Part shown: piece after piece, positions 43,773 through 55,463 of the stretch
How the letters are laid out: each line of letters begins with the position of its first letter
How positions within the stretch are numbered: position 1 is the first letter of the stretch
NCBI RefSeq assembly: GCF_004360225.1
Contig: NZ_SNUA01000008.1
Coordinates: forward strand, 124,001-188,000
Origin: Alcanivorax sp. 24
GTDB lineage: Bacteria; Pseudomonadota; Gammaproteobacteria; Pseudomonadales; Alcanivoracaceae
Reading direction: 5' to 3'
Length of the DNA stretch: 64,000 bases
Program-made: the position numbers and the translations under genes
Notes under the pieces: generated by a model
What the model saw: only the letters and a program-made list of their open reading frames with translations
The model's database searches: none
Told to the model about the DNA's origin: nothing

Positions 43773-46472
43773 ATGACGGACCTCGCAAAAGAAGTCACAC
43801 CCGTCAATATCGAGGACGAACTGAGACAGTCGTACCTGGATTACGCCATGAGCGTGATCGTCGGACGTGCTTTGCCCGACGTGCGCGACGGCCTGAAACC
43901 GGTGCACCGGCGTGTGCTGTTCGCCATGCACGAGCTCAACAACCACTGGAACCGACCGTATCTGAAGTCCGCCCGGGTGGTGGGCGACGTCATCGGTAAG
44001 TATCACCCCCACGGTGACTCCGCCGTTTACGACACCATCGTACGGATGGCTCAGCCGTTCTCGCTGCGCTACATGCTGGTGGACGGGCAGGGCAACTTCG
44101 GTTCCATCGACGGCGACTCCGCCGCGGCCATGCGTTACACCGAGGTGCGCATGGCCAAGATCGCCCACGAGCTGCAGGCCGATCTGGACAAGGAAACGGT
44201 GGATTTCGTCGATAACTACGACGGCTCCGAGAAGATTCCGGAAGTGATGCCGACGCGGGTGCCGAACCTGCTGGTCAATGGCTCCTCCGGTATCGCCGTG
44301 GGCATGGCCACCAATATTCCGCCGCACAATCTGGGTGAAGTGATCGACGGTTGCCTGGCGCTGATCGATGACGACAGCCTGACTCCGGACGACCTGATGC
44401 AGTACATCCAGGGCCCGGATTTCCCCACCGCCGGCATCATCAATGGCCGCGCCGGCATCGTGCAGGCGTATCGCACCGGCCGCGGCCGCATCTACGTGCG
44501 CGCCCGCGCCACCGTGGAGGCGGCGGACAAGAGCGGCAAGGAAGCGATCATCGTCACCGAGTTGCCGTACCAGGTGAACAAGGCGCGGCTGATCGAGAAG
44601 ATCGCCGAGCTGGTCAAAGAGAAGAAAATCGAAGGTATCACCGAGCTGCGCGACGAATCCGACAAGGACGGCATGCGCATCTACATCGAACTGCGCCGTG
44701 GCGAGAACGGTGACGTGGTGCTCAACAACCTCTATCAGCAAACGCAGATGGAGTCGGTGTTCGGCATCAACATGGTGGCGCTGGATGACGGTCAACCCAA
44801 GACCCTCAATCTGCGCCAGTTGCTGGAGGCGTTCCTGCGTCACCGCCGTGAAGTGGTCACCCGCCGCACCGTCTATGAATTGCGCAAGGCACGTGAAAAG
44901 GCCCATTTGCTGGAAGGTCTGGCGGTGGCTCTGGCCAACATCGATCCGGTGATTGAACTGATCAAGGCGTCGCCAAGCGGCGCGGAAGCCCGTGAAAAAC
45001 TGCTGGCCAAGGGCTGGGAGCCCGGCGATGTGCTGACCATGCTGGAGCGCGCCGGTGGCGAGGACATTGCCCGCCCGGACGGCCTGGACGAGCAGTTCGG
45101 TCTGCGCGACGGGCTTTACTACCTGTCTCCGGAACAGGCCCAGGCGATTCTTGATCTGCGCCTGCAAAAGCTGACCGGTCTGGAACGGGAAAAGCTGGTT
45201 ACCGACTATCAGGAATTGCTGGAGCAGATTCGCGAACTGAGCCTGATCCTGGCCGACCCGGATCGTCTGCTTGAGGTGATTCGCGAGGAGTTGCAGGCGA
45301 TTCGCGACGAATACGCCGATGATCGCCGTTCCGAGATTCAGACTTCCCGCTCCGATCTGAGCATGGAAGATCTGATCGCCGAGGAAACCGTGGTGGTCAC
45401 GCTCAGCCATGGCGGTTACGCCAAGATTCAGCCCATCGATACCTATACCGCGCAACGTCGCGGCGGCCGTGGCAAGGCGGCGACGGCGGTGAAGGACGAG
45501 GATTACGTCGAGCAGCTGCTGGTGGCGGGCACCCATGACACCCTGCTGTGTTTCACCAGCATCGGCAAGGTGTACTGGCTGCGAGTATTTGAACTGCCGC
45601 AGGGCGGCCGCAATTCCCGTGGCAAGCCGATCATCAACCTGATTCCGGCACTGCAGGCGGAGGAACGGATCACCGCCATTCTGCGTCTGGACGCGGAAGT
45701 GGTGCGGCAGCAGGGCAACAGCGACGACGAGGATGAGAGTGAGACCGACGGCGCCGACATCATCGAAGACGCCGAGGGTTCGGAAGAGGTGGACACCACC
45801 CCCGGTCCGTTCATCTTCATGGCCATTTCCAACGGTGTTGTGAAGCGGACCGAGCTGGCCAAGTTCGCCCGCCCGCGCAGCAATGGTCTGATCGCGGTGA
45901 AACTGCAGGAAGGCGAGCATCTGGTGAACGTGGCCATTACCCAGGGCGCGGAGGATGTGGTGCTGGTGGCCGGCAACGGTAAAGTCGTGCGTTTCCAGGA
46001 ATCCAAGGTCCGGGTCATGGGACGTACCGCGCGGGGCGTTCGCGGCATGAAAGTCGCCGATGGCGAGGAAGTGATCGCGCTGATCGTGCCGCAGGAGGGC
46101 GGGCAACTGCTGACCGCCTCCGAACATGGTTACGGCAAGCGCACCGATCTGAGCGAGTTCCCGACCAAAGGGCGGGGCACCCAGGGTGTGATCGGCATGG
46201 TGGTCAATGAGCGTAACGGGTCTCTGGTCGGCGCCGCCCAGGTGTTCGGTGAAGAGGACATCATGCTGATTTCCAACCAGGGCACGCTGGTGCGCACCCG
46301 GGTCGACGAGGTCAGCCACCTGAGCCGCAATACCCAGGGCGTGCGTCTGATCCGTCTTGGTGAGGGCGAGGCGCTGTCCGGCCTGGCCACCATTCCCGAG
46401 CTGGAAGGCGCGGAGGAGGCCATCGACGGCCCGGAAGATGATGCGGAAGAAGAAGGAACCGGAGAAGACTGA
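43773..46472 (+). CDS. gyrA: DNA gyrase subunit A
   Basis: An 899-residue GyrA. The active-site Tyr is residue 122 in AAMRYTEVR. The quinolone-resistance region keeps Ser83 and Asp87 ([13 protein letters not shown]), the sensitive form. The C-terminal beta-pinwheel has the GyrA box QRRGGRGK, and the tail is very acidic, as usual. An acidic insert (about 650-672, [16 protein letters not shown]) separates pinwheel blades. It introduces negative supercoils with GyrB. First gene of the long gyrA-to-rpsA group. Confidence 0.98.
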   Translation: MTDLAKEVTPVNIEDELRQSYLDYAMSVIVGRALPDVRDGLKPVHRRVLFAMHELNNHWNRPYLKSARVVGDVIGKYHPHGDSAVYDTIVRMAQPFSLRYMLVDGQGNFGSIDGDSAAAMRYTEVRMAKIAHELQADLDKETVDFVDNYDGSEKIPEVMPTRVPNLLVNGSSGIAVGMATNIPPHNLGEVIDGCLALIDDDSLTPDDLMQYIQGPDFPTAGIINGRAGIVQAYRTGRGRIYVRARATVEAADKSGKEAIIVTELPYQVNKARLIEKIAELVKEKKIEGITELRDESDKDGMRIYIELRRGENGDVVLNNLYQQTQMESVFGINMVALDDGQPKTLNLRQLLEAFLRHRREVVTRRTVYELRKAREKAHLLEGLAVALANIDPVIELIKASPSGAEAREKLLAKGWEPGDVLTMLERAGGEDIARPDGLDEQFGLRDGLYYLSPEQAQAILDLRLQKLTGLEREKLVTDYQELLEQIRELSLILADPDRLLEVIREELQAIRDEYADDRRSEIQTSRSDLSMEDLIAEETVVVTLSHGGYAKIQPIDTYTAQRRGGRGKAATAVKDEDYVEQLLVAGTHDTLLCFTSIGKVYWLRVFELPQGGRNSRGKPIINLIPALQAEERITAILRLDAEVVRQQGNSDDEDESETDGADIIEDAEGSEEVDTTPGPFIFMAISNGVVKRTELAKFARPRSNGLIAVKLQEGEHLVNVAITQGAEDVVLVAGNGKVVRFQESKVRVMGRTARGVRGMKVADGEEVIALIVPQEGGQLLTASEHGYGKRTDLSEFPTKGRGTQGVIGMVVNERNGSLVGAAQVFGEEDIMLISNQGTLVRTRVDEVSHLSRNTQGVRLIRLGEGEALSGLATIPELEGAEEAIDGPEDDAEEEGTGED

Positions 46473-46504
46473 GGTTCCGTTTCCCGCTCCCGACATGACC
46501 ATCC

Positions 46505-46530
46505 CGGCCCGGTTTGACCGGGCCGTTTTA
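46505..46530 (+). terminator. Rho-independent terminator after gyrA
   Basis: CGGCCCGGT (46505-46513) and ACCGGGCCG (46517-46525) form a 9-bp stem with TTG loop followed by TTTTA, 33 bp after the gyrA stop and 19 bp before serC. Confidence 0.85.
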
Positions 46531-46548
46531 TCGATACGGAGAGACTGA

Positions 46549-47628
46549 ATGTCCCGCGCGTTCAATTTTTGCGCTGGTCCGGCGGCGTTGCCGGAAGCAG
46601 TGTTGCGTCAAGCCCAGGAAGAGTTGCTGGATTTTCGCGGCACCGGCATGTCGGTGATGGAAATGAGTCACCGTGATCAGGTGGTGGTGGAACTGGCCCG
46701 GCGCGCGGAGCAGGATCTGCGGGATTTGCTGGGCATCTCCGATGACTACGCCGTGTTGTTCCTGCATGGCGGCGCCAGCACCCAGTTCGCCATGGTGCCG
46801 CTGAACCTGCTGGGGGACAACGGCAAAGCGGACTACGTGAACACTGGTCAGTGGTCCAGCAAGGCGATCAAGGAAGCGCGCCGTTACGGTGACATCAACG
46901 TGGCGGCCAGCAGCGAGGATCGCAACTTCAGCTACGTGCCGCCGCAAGCGGACTGGACGCTGTCCGCCGATGCCGATTACGTGCATTACTGCCCGAACGA
47001 AACCATTGGCGGCCTGGAGTTTGACTTCATTCCCGAGGTGGACAAGCCGCTGGTGGCGGACATGAGTTCCACCATCCTGTCCCGGCCCCTGGACGTGAAC
47101 CGGTTCAGCCTGATCTATGCCGGCGCGCAAAAGAATATCGGCCCGGCCGGCATCACTCTGGTGATCGTGCGCCGCGATTTGCTCGGACGCGCGGGTGCCA
47201 GTGTGCCGGCGATGCTGAACTATCAGATCCACGCCGACAACGACTCCATGTACAACACGCCGCCGACCTTTGCCTGGTATCTGGCCGGTCTGGTGTTCCA
47301 GTGGCTCAAGGACCAGGGCGGTTTGACCGCAATGGCCGCGATCAATGAGCGCAAGGCGAAGCGCCTGTACGACTTCATCGATGCCAGCGACTTCTACAGC
47401 AACCCGGTGGAGAAGGCTGATCGCAGCCGGATGAACGTGCCGTTCGTGCTGGCCGACAGCAGTCTGGACAAGGACTTCCTGGCCGAGGCGGGCGCCGCCG
47501 GTCTGCACAATCTGAAGGGACATCGCAGTGTGGGCGGCATGCGTGCCAGCATCTATAACGCAGTGCCGGAAGCCGCGGTGGAGGCGCTGGTGGCGTTCAT
47601 GGCGGATTTCGAAAAGAGACACGGATAA
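46549..47628 (+). CDS. serC: Phosphoserine aminotransferase
   Basis: A 359-residue class V aminotransferase: [17 protein letters not shown] start, [16 protein letters not shown] phosphate-binding region and the PLP lysine in [11 protein letters not shown]. It makes phosphoserine from 3-phosphohydroxypyruvate and also serves pyridoxal synthesis. It lies between gyrA and pheA, the pseudomonad order. Confidence 0.96.
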   Translation: MSRAFNFCAGPAALPEAVLRQAQEELLDFRGTGMSVMEMSHRDQVVVELARRAEQDLRDLLGISDDYAVLFLHGGASTQFAMVPLNLLGDNGKADYVNTGQWSSKAIKEARRYGDINVAASSEDRNFSYVPPQADWTLSADADYVHYCPNETIGGLEFDFIPEVDKPLVADMSSTILSRPLDVNRFSLIYAGAQKNIGPAGITLVIVRRDLLGRAGASVPAMLNYQIHADNDSMYNTPPTFAWYLAGLVFQWLKDQGGLTAMAAINERKAKRLYDFIDASDFYSNPVEKADRSRMNVPFVLADSSLDKDFLAEAGAAGLHNLKGHRSVGGMRASIYNAVPEAAVEALVAFMADFEKRHG

Positions 47629-47644
47629 GCGCCGGTGCGCGAAA

Positions 47645-47810
47645 CGCTGACACGCTTGCACGCAACACGCCTGCACGCCATGTTGGATGGCGTTGGTAAA
47701 AGCGGTGAGCGTGGTGGTGCCCGGCAAGACGACAGGAAACAATAGTGGCACAGTCCCAGCCGTACGCTCCCACGCAGCGTGCCAGCGTGATGCGTGCCTG
47801 CGTGTAAGCG
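47645..47810. repeat. Inverted CACGC-rich repeat between serC and pheA
   Basis: The left end (CGCTTGCACGCAACACGCC) and right end (to 47810) are imperfect inverted copies made of 7- and 8-base CACGC units. The layout resembles elements A and B, but the conserved core of those is not obvious. Confidence 0.55.
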
Positions 47811-47819
47811 AGACAGACA

Positions 47820-48902
47820 ATGACCGATTCGTTGGACAGCCTGCGGGATCAAATCGACGCTCTGGACCAGCAGCTCCAGACGTTGCTCAATCGCCGGGCC
47901 GAACTGGCTCACGCGGTGGCGGATGTGAAGCGCCGCGAAGACAGCAACCCGGTGTTTTATCGTCCCGAGCGCGAGGCCCAGGTGCTGCAGCGTATCAAGG
48001 AGCGCAACCAGGGGCCCATCGACGGAGAAGCGATGGCCCGGCTGTTCCGTGAGGTGATGAGCATTTGCCTGGCGTTGGAACAACCCATGCGGGTGGCGTT
48101 CCTGGGGCCGGAGGGCACCTTCACCCAGCAGGCGGCGATCAAGCACTTCGGCCACGCGGTGGAAAGCGTGCCATTGGGCGCCATCGACGAAGTGTTCCGG
48201 GAAGTGGAAGCCGGGGCCGCCCATTACGGCGTGGTGCCGGTGGAGAATTCCACCGAGGGCATGGTCAGCCATACCCTGGACACTTTCATGTCCTCCAGCC
48301 TGAAAATCTGCGGTGAGGTGGAGCTGCGCATCCACCATCATTTGCTGGCCGGTCCCCATACCCGCCGTGACAAGGTGACCCGCGTCTATTCGCACCAACA
48401 GACGCTGGCTCAGTGTCGTCAGTGGCTGGATGCCCACCTGCCCACGGTGGAGCGTATCCCGGTGAGTTCCAATGCCGAGGCCGCGCGGCGGTTGCGCGAC
48501 GAATGGAACGCCCTGGCCATCGCCGGCGATATGGCGGCCGAGCTGTACAGCCTGGAGCGGGTGCAGAGCAATATCGAGGACCGCCCGGACAACACCACCC
48601 GGTTTCTGGTGATCGGCCGCCAGGACACGCCTCCGTCCGGTCGCGACAAAACCAGCATGCTGGTCACCGGCAAGAACCGTCCGGGGCTGCTCTCGGACAT
48701 GCTGCTGCCGTTCCGGGAACAGGGCGTCAACCTCACCCGTCTGGAAAGCCGCCCGTCACGCACCGCCAACTGGAGCTATGTGTTTTTCATCGACTGTGAA
48801 GGGCACAAGGAAGATCCATTGTTGAAAGACGTGCTGGCAAAGCTGGAAGGGGATGGCAACACCATTCGTATTCTGGGCTCGTACCCCAAAGCGGTACTAT
48901 GA
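47820..48902 (+). CDS. pheA: Bifunctional chorismate mutase/prephenate dehydratase
   Basis: A 360-residue P-protein: chorismate mutase domain (about 1-88, LRDQIDALDQQLQTLLNRRAELA), prephenate dehydratase domain (about 92-275, AFLGPEGTFTQQAA and ENSTEGMVSHTLDTF) and a C-terminal ACT domain (GKNRPGLLSDMLLPF, LTRLESRPSR) for phenylalanine feedback. It converts chorismate to phenylpyruvate. Confidence 0.97.
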   Translation: MTDSLDSLRDQIDALDQQLQTLLNRRAELAHAVADVKRREDSNPVFYRPEREAQVLQRIKERNQGPIDGEAMARLFREVMSICLALEQPMRVAFLGPEGTFTQQAAIKHFGHAVESVPLGAIDEVFREVEAGAAHYGVVPVENSTEGMVSHTLDTFMSSSLKICGEVELRIHHHLLAGPHTRRDKVTRVYSHQQTLAQCRQWLDAHLPTVERIPVSSNAEAARRLRDEWNALAIAGDMAAELYSLERVQSNIEDRPDNTTRFLVIGRQDTPPSGRDKTSMLVTGKNRPGLLSDMLLPFREQGVNLTRLESRPSRTANWSYVFFIDCEGHKEDPLLKDVLAKLEGDGNTIRILGSYPKAVL

Positions 48903-48999
48903 AACCGGCCGGTACGCCGGCATGCACCGCGCCCGGATGCCACGACGGGGCGGGGTTGGCGTGCCGGCGTGCCGGCGTCAAACGTGAGAGCGTTCTGTT

Positions 49000-50121
49000 A
49001 TGACCTGCGATTATATCAAACTGGCCAACGGCGGCGTGCAGCGGCTGCAACCCTATTCCCCCGGTAAACCGATCGAGGAACTGGAGCGGGAGCTGGGCAT
49101 TCGCGACATCATCAAGCTGGCCAGTAACGAGAATCCCCTGGGGCCCAGCCATCGGGCTCTGGAGGCGGCGAAACGGGCATTGGAGCAGGTTCACCTCTAT
49201 CCGGATGGCGCCGGGTTCAGCCTGAAGATGGCGCTGGCGGAGAAGCTCGGCGTCAACAGTAATCAGATCACCCTTGGCAATGGCTCCAACGATATTCTGG
49301 AACTGGTGGCCAGGGCCTATCTGCAGCCCGGCGAAGAGACCGTCTACGCTGAATATGCGTTCGCCATCTATCCGCTGGTGACCGTGGCCTGTTCCGCCAA
49401 ACCGGTGATGGTGCCGGCGCACCTCTATGGCCATGACCTGGCCGCCATGGCGGACGCCATCAACCAGAACACCCGCATCGTGTTCCTGGCCAACCCGAAT
49501 AACCCCACCGGCACCTGGTTCAATGACGTGGCGCTGGATCGTTTCCTCGAGCGGGTGCCTGAAGATGTGCTGGTGGTGTTGGACGAAGCCTATTTCGAGT
49601 ATGTGGAAGAGGCCCATTACCCCAATGGTCTGGATCGTCTGGCGCGATATCCGAACCTGATCGTCACCCGCACCTTTTCCAAGATCCACGGGCTTGCCGG
49701 GCTGCGGGTGGGCTATGCGGTATCGCATCCGGATATCGCCGACATCCTCAACCGGGTACGCCAGCCGTTCAACGTCAATATTCCCGCCCTGGCCGCCGCC
49801 GAGGCGGCGCTGGACGATACCGACCACCTGGAGAACTCCCGTTGCGAGAACACCGCCGGGCTTGGCCAGTTGGTGGAAGGGCTGAATCTGCTCGGGCTGG
49901 AGCATATTCCCTCGGTGGCCAACTTCATCACCGTGGATTGCGCCGGTGACGCCGTGCCGGTGTACGAGGCGTTGCTGCGTGAAGGCGTCATCGTGCGCCC
50001 GCTGGGCGGCTATGGCCTGCCTAATCACCTGCGCGTCACGGTGGGCACGGCGCGGGAAAACGAATGCTTTCTGCGGGCCCTGGACAAGGTCATGAAAGCG
50101 GGGGGCGCTGATGAGCCGTGA
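49000..50121 (+). CDS. hisC: Histidinol-phosphate aminotransferase
   Basis: A 373-residue class I/II aminotransferase with KLASNENPLGPS, NPNNPTGTWF, VVLDEAYFEY and the PLP lysine in TRTFSKIHGLAGLRVGYA. In this gene order (pheA-hisC-tyrA/aroA) it may also use aromatic amino acids. The end overlaps the next start by 11 bp. The 97-bp gap before it holds an inverted GCCGGC-rich repeat. Confidence 0.94.
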   Translation: MTCDYIKLANGGVQRLQPYSPGKPIEELERELGIRDIIKLASNENPLGPSHRALEAAKRALEQVHLYPDGAGFSLKMALAEKLGVNSNQITLGNGSNDILELVARAYLQPGEETVYAEYAFAIYPLVTVACSAKPVMVPAHLYGHDLAAMADAINQNTRIVFLANPNNPTGTWFNDVALDRFLERVPEDVLVVLDEAYFEYVEEAHYPNGLDRLARYPNLIVTRTFSKIHGLAGLRVGYAVSHPDIADILNRVRQPFNVNIPALAAAEAALDDTDHLENSRCENTAGLGQLVEGLNLLGLEHIPSVANFITVDCAGDAVPVYEALLREGVIVRPLGGYGLPNHLRVTVGTARENECFLRALDKVMKAGGADEP

Positions 50122-52354
50122 TGCCCCGCTGTTTCGACGGGTGGCGATCATCGGGCTTGGCCTGATCGGCGGCTCTTTCGCCGCCGCTTTGCGGGAGCGG
50201 GGACTGGCGGGCACGCTGGTGGCCGGCAGCCGTTCCGCCCGGACCCTGGAACAGGGGCTGGCCATGGGGCTGATCGACGAAGGCAGCCAGGACCTGGCAC
50301 TGGCGGTGCGCGGCGCCGATCTGGTGTTGTTGGCGACGCCGGTGGCGGCGATGGAATCTTCCCTGGCGGCGCTGGCGCCAGGACTTTCCGAGCGTGCCAT
50401 CGTCACTGACGGTGGCAGCGTCAAGGGCAGCGTCATTGCCGCCGCCCGGCGGGCCCTGGGCGATCATTTCCCCCGTTTCGTACCCGGCCACCCCATCGCG
50501 GGCAAGGAAGCCAGCGGCGTGGCCGCCGCTGATGCCGGTCTCTACCAGGATCACCGGGTGATTCTCACGCCGCTGGCGCGGACTGATCCGGCGGCCACCC
50601 GGGCGGTGCGCGAGCTGTGGACCGCGTTGGGCAGCGAAGTGCTGGAGATGACACCGGAGCACCATGACCGGGTCCTGGCGGAAACCAGCCATTTGCCCCA
50701 TCTGCTGGCGTTTTCCCTGGTCGATACCCTGGCGCGCCAGGGCGACTCCACGGAGATCTTCCGTTACGCCGCCGGGGGATTTCGCGATTTCACCCGCATC
50801 GCCAGTTCCGATCCGGTGATGTGGCACGATATCTTTCAGGAGAACCGGCAGGCGGTGCTGGATGCCCTGGCGCTGTTTCGCGAGGGTATCGATGGTTTCC
50901 GCGACGCCATCGAGGCCGGCGACTCCGACGCCCTGATGGGCATCATGACCCGTGCCAATACGGCACGGGCCCATTTTCTGGCGCTCAATGCGAGGACCTC
51001 CTATACGCAGGCGCGCCATTCGGATAACGAGAGCAGCATGAGCGATCAGCACGATCCCACCTTCGCGGTGCGGCCTGGCGGCAGCCTGCGGGGCCGCGCC
51101 CGGGTGCCCGGCGACAAATCCATTTCCCACCGCTCCATCATGCTTGGAGCTCTGGCCGACGGCGTCACCGAGGTGGAGGGCTTTCTCGAAGGGGAAGACG
51201 CGCTGGCCACCTTGCAGGCGTTCCGTGACATGGGGGTGGTGATCGAAGGCCCCCATAACGGCAAGGTCACCATCCATGGGGTTGGATTGCATGGTCTGCG
51301 GGATCCGGGCAAGCCGCTTTATATGGGCAACTCCGGCACCTCCATGCGTCTGCTCACCGGCCTGCTGGCGGGCCAGGCGTTTGACGTTACCCTCACCGGT
51401 GACGCCTCGCTGTCCAAGCGGCCGATGGAGCGGGTGGCCAGGCCACTGCGCGAAATGGGCGCTGGCATCCAGACCGGCGATGGCGGCCGTCCGCCAGTAC
51501 GGATCCGTGGCGGGCAGACACTCAAAGGCTTCCACTATGACCTGCCGATGGCGTCCGCTCAGGTCAAATCCGCGCTGTTGCTGGCGGGGCTTTACGCCCG
51601 GGGCGAGACGTCGGTGACCGAACCGGCGCCGACCCGCGATCACACCGAACGCATGCTCACCGGTTTCGGCTATCCGGTGCGCAGCGAAGGGCCGCTGCGC
51701 GCGGTCACTGGTGGCGGTGCTCTGCGTGCCTGTCATCTGGAAATCCCGGCGGACATATCTTCCGCTGCTTTCCTGCTGGTGGGCGCTTCGATCTCGGAGG
51801 GCAGTGACGTGTTGCTACCCCATGTTGGCATCAATCCGACCCGTACCGGCGTGATTGATATTCTGCGTCTGATGGGCGCCGACATCACCCTGGAGAATCA
51901 GCGTGACAGCGGCGGCGAGCCGGTGGCGGATCTGCGTGTCAGGAGCGCGCCGCTCAAGGGTATCGAGATTCCCGCCGAACTGGTGCCGTTGGCGATTGAT
52001 GAATTTCCGGCCATTTTTGTTGCCGCGGCCTGTGCCGACGGGGACACCGTGCTGCGCGGCGCCGAGGAACTGAGGGTGAAGGAATCCGACCGTATCCAGG
52101 TGATGGCTGATGGGCTGAGTGCCCTGGGCGTGGATCTGGAGGTGTTCGAGGATGGCATCCGCATCACCGGCGGTGTGCTGGGCGGGGCCGAAGTGGAATC
52201 CCATGATGATCATCGGATCGCCATGAGCTTCGCCATTGCCGGGCTGCGCGCCACGGCACCGATCACTATTCGACATTGCGCCACTGTGGCCACCAGCTTC
52301 CCCGGGTTCGCCGACCTGATGCGGTCGCTGGGGCTGGGCCTGGAGGTTCGATGA
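50111..52354 (+). CDS. aroA: Bifunctional prephenate dehydrogenase / EPSP synthase
   Basis: A 747-residue fusion. Residues 1-290 are TyrA-type: [22 protein letters not shown] (NAD-binding), [11 protein letters not shown] and [14 protein letters not shown] linker of about 20 residues leads to EPSP synthase from about residue 316: [35 protein letters not shown] and [18 protein letters not shown], including the glyphosate-loop NSGTSMR. It supplies two separated steps of aromatic synthesis. The same fusion is known in pseudomonads. It overlaps cmk by four bases. Confidence 0.95.
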   Translation: MSRDAPLFRRVAIIGLGLIGGSFAAALRERGLAGTLVAGSRSARTLEQGLAMGLIDEGSQDLALAVRGADLVLLATPVAAMESSLAALAPGLSERAIVTDGGSVKGSVIAAARRALGDHFPRFVPGHPIAGKEASGVAAADAGLYQDHRVILTPLARTDPAATRAVRELWTALGSEVLEMTPEHHDRVLAETSHLPHLLAFSLVDTLARQGDSTEIFRYAAGGFRDFTRIASSDPVMWHDIFQENRQAVLDALALFREGIDGFRDAIEAGDSDALMGIMTRANTARAHFLALNARTSYTQARHSDNESSMSDQHDPTFAVRPGGSLRGRARVPGDKSISHRSIMLGALADGVTEVEGFLEGEDALATLQAFRDMGVVIEGPHNGKVTIHGVGLHGLRDPGKPLYMGNSGTSMRLLTGLLAGQAFDVTLTGDASLSKRPMERVARPLREMGAGIQTGDGGRPPVRIRGGQTLKGFHYDLPMASAQVKSALLLAGLYARGETSVTEPAPTRDHTERMLTGFGYPVRSEGPLRAVTGGGALRACHLEIPADISSAAFLLVGASISEGSDVLLPHVGINPTRTGVIDILRLMGADITLENQRDSGGEPVADLRVRSAPLKGIEIPAELVPLAIDEFPAIFVAAACADGDTVLRGAEELRVKESDRIQVMADGLSALGVDLEVFEDGIRITGGVLGGAEVESHDDHRIAMSFAIAGLRATAPITIRHCATVATSFPGFADLMRSLGLGLEVR

Positions 52355-53022
52355 TTCCAATTATTGCCATTGACGGACCGGTTTCCTCCGGCAAGGGCAC
52401 CGTGGCGAGGCGGGTGGCGTCCGCGCTCGGCTGGCATCTGCTTGACTCCGGGGCCCTGTATCGGGTCCTGGGGCTTTACGCGCAACGTCGGGGCGTCGCC
52501 CTGGACAACAAACTGGCATTGGTGGATCTGGCGGAGAATCTGCCGGTCCGGTTCGTGGAGCAGGGCGGGGACACTCGCGTGGTGCTCGAGGAAACCGACG
52601 TCAGCGAAGCAATCCGCCAGGAAAGCGTGGGCGAATTGGCCAGCCAGGTGGCGGTCCTGCAGCCGGTCCGCGATGCCTTGTTCGCGCGTCAGCGGGCGTT
52701 CGCCCAGCCCCCCGGGCTGGTGGCGGACGGTCGCGACATGGGCACGGTGGTGTTTCGCGACGCCCCTCTGAAGATCTATTTGACCGCCAGCGCCGAGGAG
52801 CGTGCCCGGCGGCGCTATAATCAGTTGAAGGAAAAGGGGTTTGATGCTACCCTCGCGGCCCTTGTGGAGGATATTCGTACTCGTGATGAACGGGATATGA
52901 ATCGCTCCGTGGCACCGCTGAAACCGGCGGAGGATGCCCTGGAGCTGGACTCCACGGACCTGACTGTGGATCAGGTGGTCGCGCGTATCCTCGATGAGGC
53001 GGCGGCCCGCTCACTGATCTGA
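52351..53022 (+). CDS. cmk: Cytidylate kinase
   Basis: A 223-residue CMP kinase starting [23 protein letters not shown] (P-loop), with the CMP site [14 protein letters not shown] and [22 protein letters not shown]. It phosphorylates CMP/dCMP. ATGA overlap with the upstream gene; rpsA follows after 278 bp. Confidence 0.96.
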   Translation: MIPIIAIDGPVSSGKGTVARRVASALGWHLLDSGALYRVLGLYAQRRGVALDNKLALVDLAENLPVRFVEQGGDTRVVLEETDVSEAIRQESVGELASQVAVLQPVRDALFARQRAFAQPPGLVADGRDMGTVVFRDAPLKIYLTASAEERARRRYNQLKEKGFDATLAALVEDIRTRDERDMNRSVAPLKPAEDALELDSTDLTVDQVVARILDEAAARSLI

Positions 53023-53300
53023 GGATCAGGCACAATCGGTTTTCAGAGCCCGAACCGGCTCTTGAAACGGCTTCGGACGCGCCCTGATTGCGGTGGTGCG
53101 GCTGGAGCCGTTGCTGCATGTTGCCGTATGAAGCCCGGCGCGCACCGCCAGAGCGATTGCGGCACCTATGCAGGTAAGACATGCAGGTAAGATGCAAGTA
53201 ACGAACGCCGGCCCCTTACAGTAAACCAGCTTGGGGCGGTGATCGCTTTATCAATAACCCGCGTCTGCTGGCTGGCGCGTGTATCGTGAGACGTTTTTTC
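53023..53300 (+). promoter_or_regulatory. rpsA leader region with 13-bp direct repeats
   Basis: The 278-bp gap holds a GC-rich first part and, at 53168-53193, two tandem copies of a 13-base unit (ATGCAGGTAAGA plus C or T) followed by a partial copy. No strong Shine-Dalgarno precedes rpsA, as in other gammaproteobacteria where S1 controls its own synthesis. Confidence 0.45.
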
Positions 53301-54980
53301 ATGACTGAATCTTTTGCCGAACTTTTTGAAGAAAGCCTCAAGGACCTGGACGTTGCCCGTGGTTCCATCATCCGCGGCACCGTGGTCGCCATCGACAGCG
53401 ACTGGGTGGTGGTCAACGCCGGTCTGAAATCCGAAGGCATCATCTCCCGCGACGAGTTCATCAGCGAGAGCGGTGAACTGGAAATCGCCGAAGGCGATGA
53501 GGTGGAAGTCGCCGTTGACGCCATCGACGATGGCATGGGCTTCACCCGCCTGTCCCGTGAGAAAGCCAAGCGCGCCGAAGTCTGGGGCGAACTGGAAGTG
53601 GCTTTCGACAAAGACGAGATCGTCAAAGGTCAGATCTCCGGCAAGGTGAAAGGTGGTTTCACCGTGGATATCGGTCCGATCCGCGCGTTCCTGCCGGGCT
53701 CCCTGGTGGATATCCGCCCGGTGCGCGATGTCACCCACCTGGAAGGCAAGGACCTGGACTTCAAAGTCATCAAACTGGATCCGAAGCGCAACAACGTGGT
53801 GGTTTCCCGCCGCGCGGTCATGGAAGCGGAGCACTCCGCCGAGCGCGAAGCCCTGCTGGAATCCCTGCAGGAAGGCATGGTGGTCAAGGGTATCGTGAAG
53901 AACCTGACCGACTACGGTGCGTTCGTGGACCTGGGCGGCATCGACGGCTTGCTGCACATCACCGACATGGCCTGGAAGCGCATCAAGCATCCGAGCGAAA
54001 TCGTCGAAGTGGGCCAGGAAATCGAAGTCAAGGTACTCAAGTTCGACCGCGAGAAAATGCGTGTTTCCCTGGGCCTCAAGCAGCTGGGCGAGGATCCGTG
54101 GCACGACATCGTGCAGAAGTACCCGGAAGGTGCCCGTGTCAAGGCGCGCGTTACCAACCTGACCGATTACGGCTGCTTCGCCGAGATCGAGGAAGGTGTG
54201 GAAGGTCTGGTTCACGTTTCCGAAATGGACTGGACCAACAAGAACATCCATCCGTCCAAGGTTGTAGAGATCGGCGACGAAGTGGAAGTGATGATCCTGG
54301 ACATCGACGAAGATCGTCGTCGTATCTCCCTGGGCATCAAGCAGTGCCTGTCCAACCCGTGGGAAGCTTTCGCCACCAACTACCAGAAAGGCGACCGCAT
54401 CTCCGGCAAGATCAAGTCCATCACTGACTTCGGCATCTTCATCGGCCTGGAAGGCGGTATCGACGGTCTGGTGCACCTTTCCGACATCTCCTGGGAAGAG
54501 GCCGGCGAAGACGCGGTACGCAACTTCAACAAGGGCGACGAGCTGGAAACCGTGGTTCTGTCCATCGATGCCGAGCGCGAAAGAATTTCCCTTGGAATCA
54601 AGCAGTTGACAGACGATCCGTTTGCTCAGTATGTTGCTGCAAACGAGAAGGGCAGCATCGTTAAGGGTACGGTCAAGGACGTGGACGCCAAAGGCGCCAC
54701 CGTTGAGCTGGCTGAGAACGTGGAAGGTTACCTGCGCGCCAGCGAGATCAGCCGTGATCGCGTTAACGACGCTTCCCAGGTTCTCAATGTGGGTGACGAG
54801 GTGGAAGCCCGTATCACCAACATCGACCGCAAGAACCGTTCCATCAATGTGTCCGTGCGTGCCAAGGATCAGGTTCAGGATCGCGAGGCCATGGACAACC
54901 TGCAAGGCCAGGAAGCCAATGCTCCTAAGACCATTGGTGACCTGATCAAGCAGCAAATGGAAAACAGCAACGAGTCATAA
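53301..54980 (+). CDS. rpsA: 30S ribosomal protein S1
   Basis: A 559-residue protein with six S1 RNA-binding repeats; repeats 3-6 are most alike, each showing a [10 protein letters not shown] or [10 protein letters not shown] type strand and a GLVHVSEM motif. It binds mRNA leaders and the 30S subunit to start translation. I chose ATG 53301 ([11 protein letters not shown]), five codons inside a longer frame. The weak ribosome site fits autogenous control. Confidence 0.98.
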   Translation: MTESFAELFEESLKDLDVARGSIIRGTVVAIDSDWVVVNAGLKSEGIISRDEFISESGELEIAEGDEVEVAVDAIDDGMGFTRLSREKAKRAEVWGELEVAFDKDEIVKGQISGKVKGGFTVDIGPIRAFLPGSLVDIRPVRDVTHLEGKDLDFKVIKLDPKRNNVVVSRRAVMEAEHSAEREALLESLQEGMVVKGIVKNLTDYGAFVDLGGIDGLLHITDMAWKRIKHPSEIVEVGQEIEVKVLKFDREKMRVSLGLKQLGEDPWHDIVQKYPEGARVKARVTNLTDYGCFAEIEEGVEGLVHVSEMDWTNKNIHPSKVVEIGDEVEVMILDIDEDRRRISLGIKQCLSNPWEAFATNYQKGDRISGKIKSITDFGIFIGLEGGIDGLVHLSDISWEEAGEDAVRNFNKGDELETVVLSIDAERERISLGIKQLTDDPFAQYVAANEKGSIVKGTVKDVDAKGATVELAENVEGYLRASEISRDRVNDASQVLNVGDEVEARITNIDRKNRSINVSVRAKDQVQDREAMDNLQGQEANAPKTIGDLIKQQMENSNES

Positions 54981-54992
54981 TGGCTCCTCCCG

Positions 54993-55017
54993 GGGGCCGG
55001 TCATCGAGGCCGGCCCC
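54993..55017 (+). terminator. Hairpin between rpsA and ihfB
   Basis: GGGGCCGG (54993-55000) and CCGGCCCC (55010-55017) pair over a 9-base loop. No T tract follows, so partial attenuation is more likely than full termination. Confidence 0.5.
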
Positions 55018-55049
55018 GCTGGGCAGGGAGCCCAGGGGAGTAGGTTGTA

Positions 55050-55436
55050 ATGGCATCTGCGTTAACCAAATCCAAACTCATCGCTCGGATCGCCAGAACT
55101 TACACCAGCAATGATCTCTCCACCAAGGACGTGGAACTCGCCATCAAAGCCCTGATCGACTACATGGCCGATGCCATGGTAGAAGGTGAACGCATCGAGA
55201 TTCGGGGTTTCGGCAGCTTTTCCCTCCATTTCCGCGCCCCGCGCGTGGGCCGTAATCCAAAGACCGGCGCCAGCGTGGAGTTGCAAGGCAAATACGTTCC
55301 CCATTTCAAATGTGGCAAGGACCTGCGCGAACGGGTCAATCGTGCCATGCAGGACGATGACGGGGGCGACAACAACGAGCACCGGAGCGAGCGGCGCCAC
55401 CATGCCAGCCACAGCGCCAAGGCCATCCGGGGCTGA
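55050..55436 (+). CDS. ihfB: Integration host factor subunit beta
   Basis: A DNA-bending protein with [14 protein letters not shown], the beta arm [31 protein letters not shown] and the conserved [11 protein letters not shown]. It acts as a heterodimer with IhfA. At 128 residues it is about 30 longer than usual: an acidic then His/Arg/Ser-rich tail ([19 protein letters not shown]) follows the fold. Confidence 0.95.
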   Translation: MASALTKSKLIARIARTYTSNDLSTKDVELAIKALIDYMADAMVEGERIEIRGFGSFSLHFRAPRVGRNPKTGASVELQGKYVPHFKCGKDLRERVNRAMQDDDGGDNNEHRSERRHHASHSAKAIRG

Positions 55437-55463
55437 TACCGACGACACCGGGGCCTGACCGAC

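Noticed and set aside
43692-46565. A 957-residue open frame on the minus strand opposite gyrA.
   Set aside because: It is antisense to an unmistakable GyrA; GC-rich codon bias leaves the opposite frame open. No recognisable domain.
50111-52354. The TyrA-AroA fusion as a novel fusion.
   Set aside because: The same fusion and gene order are known from pseudomonads, so it is annotated but not listed as a finding.
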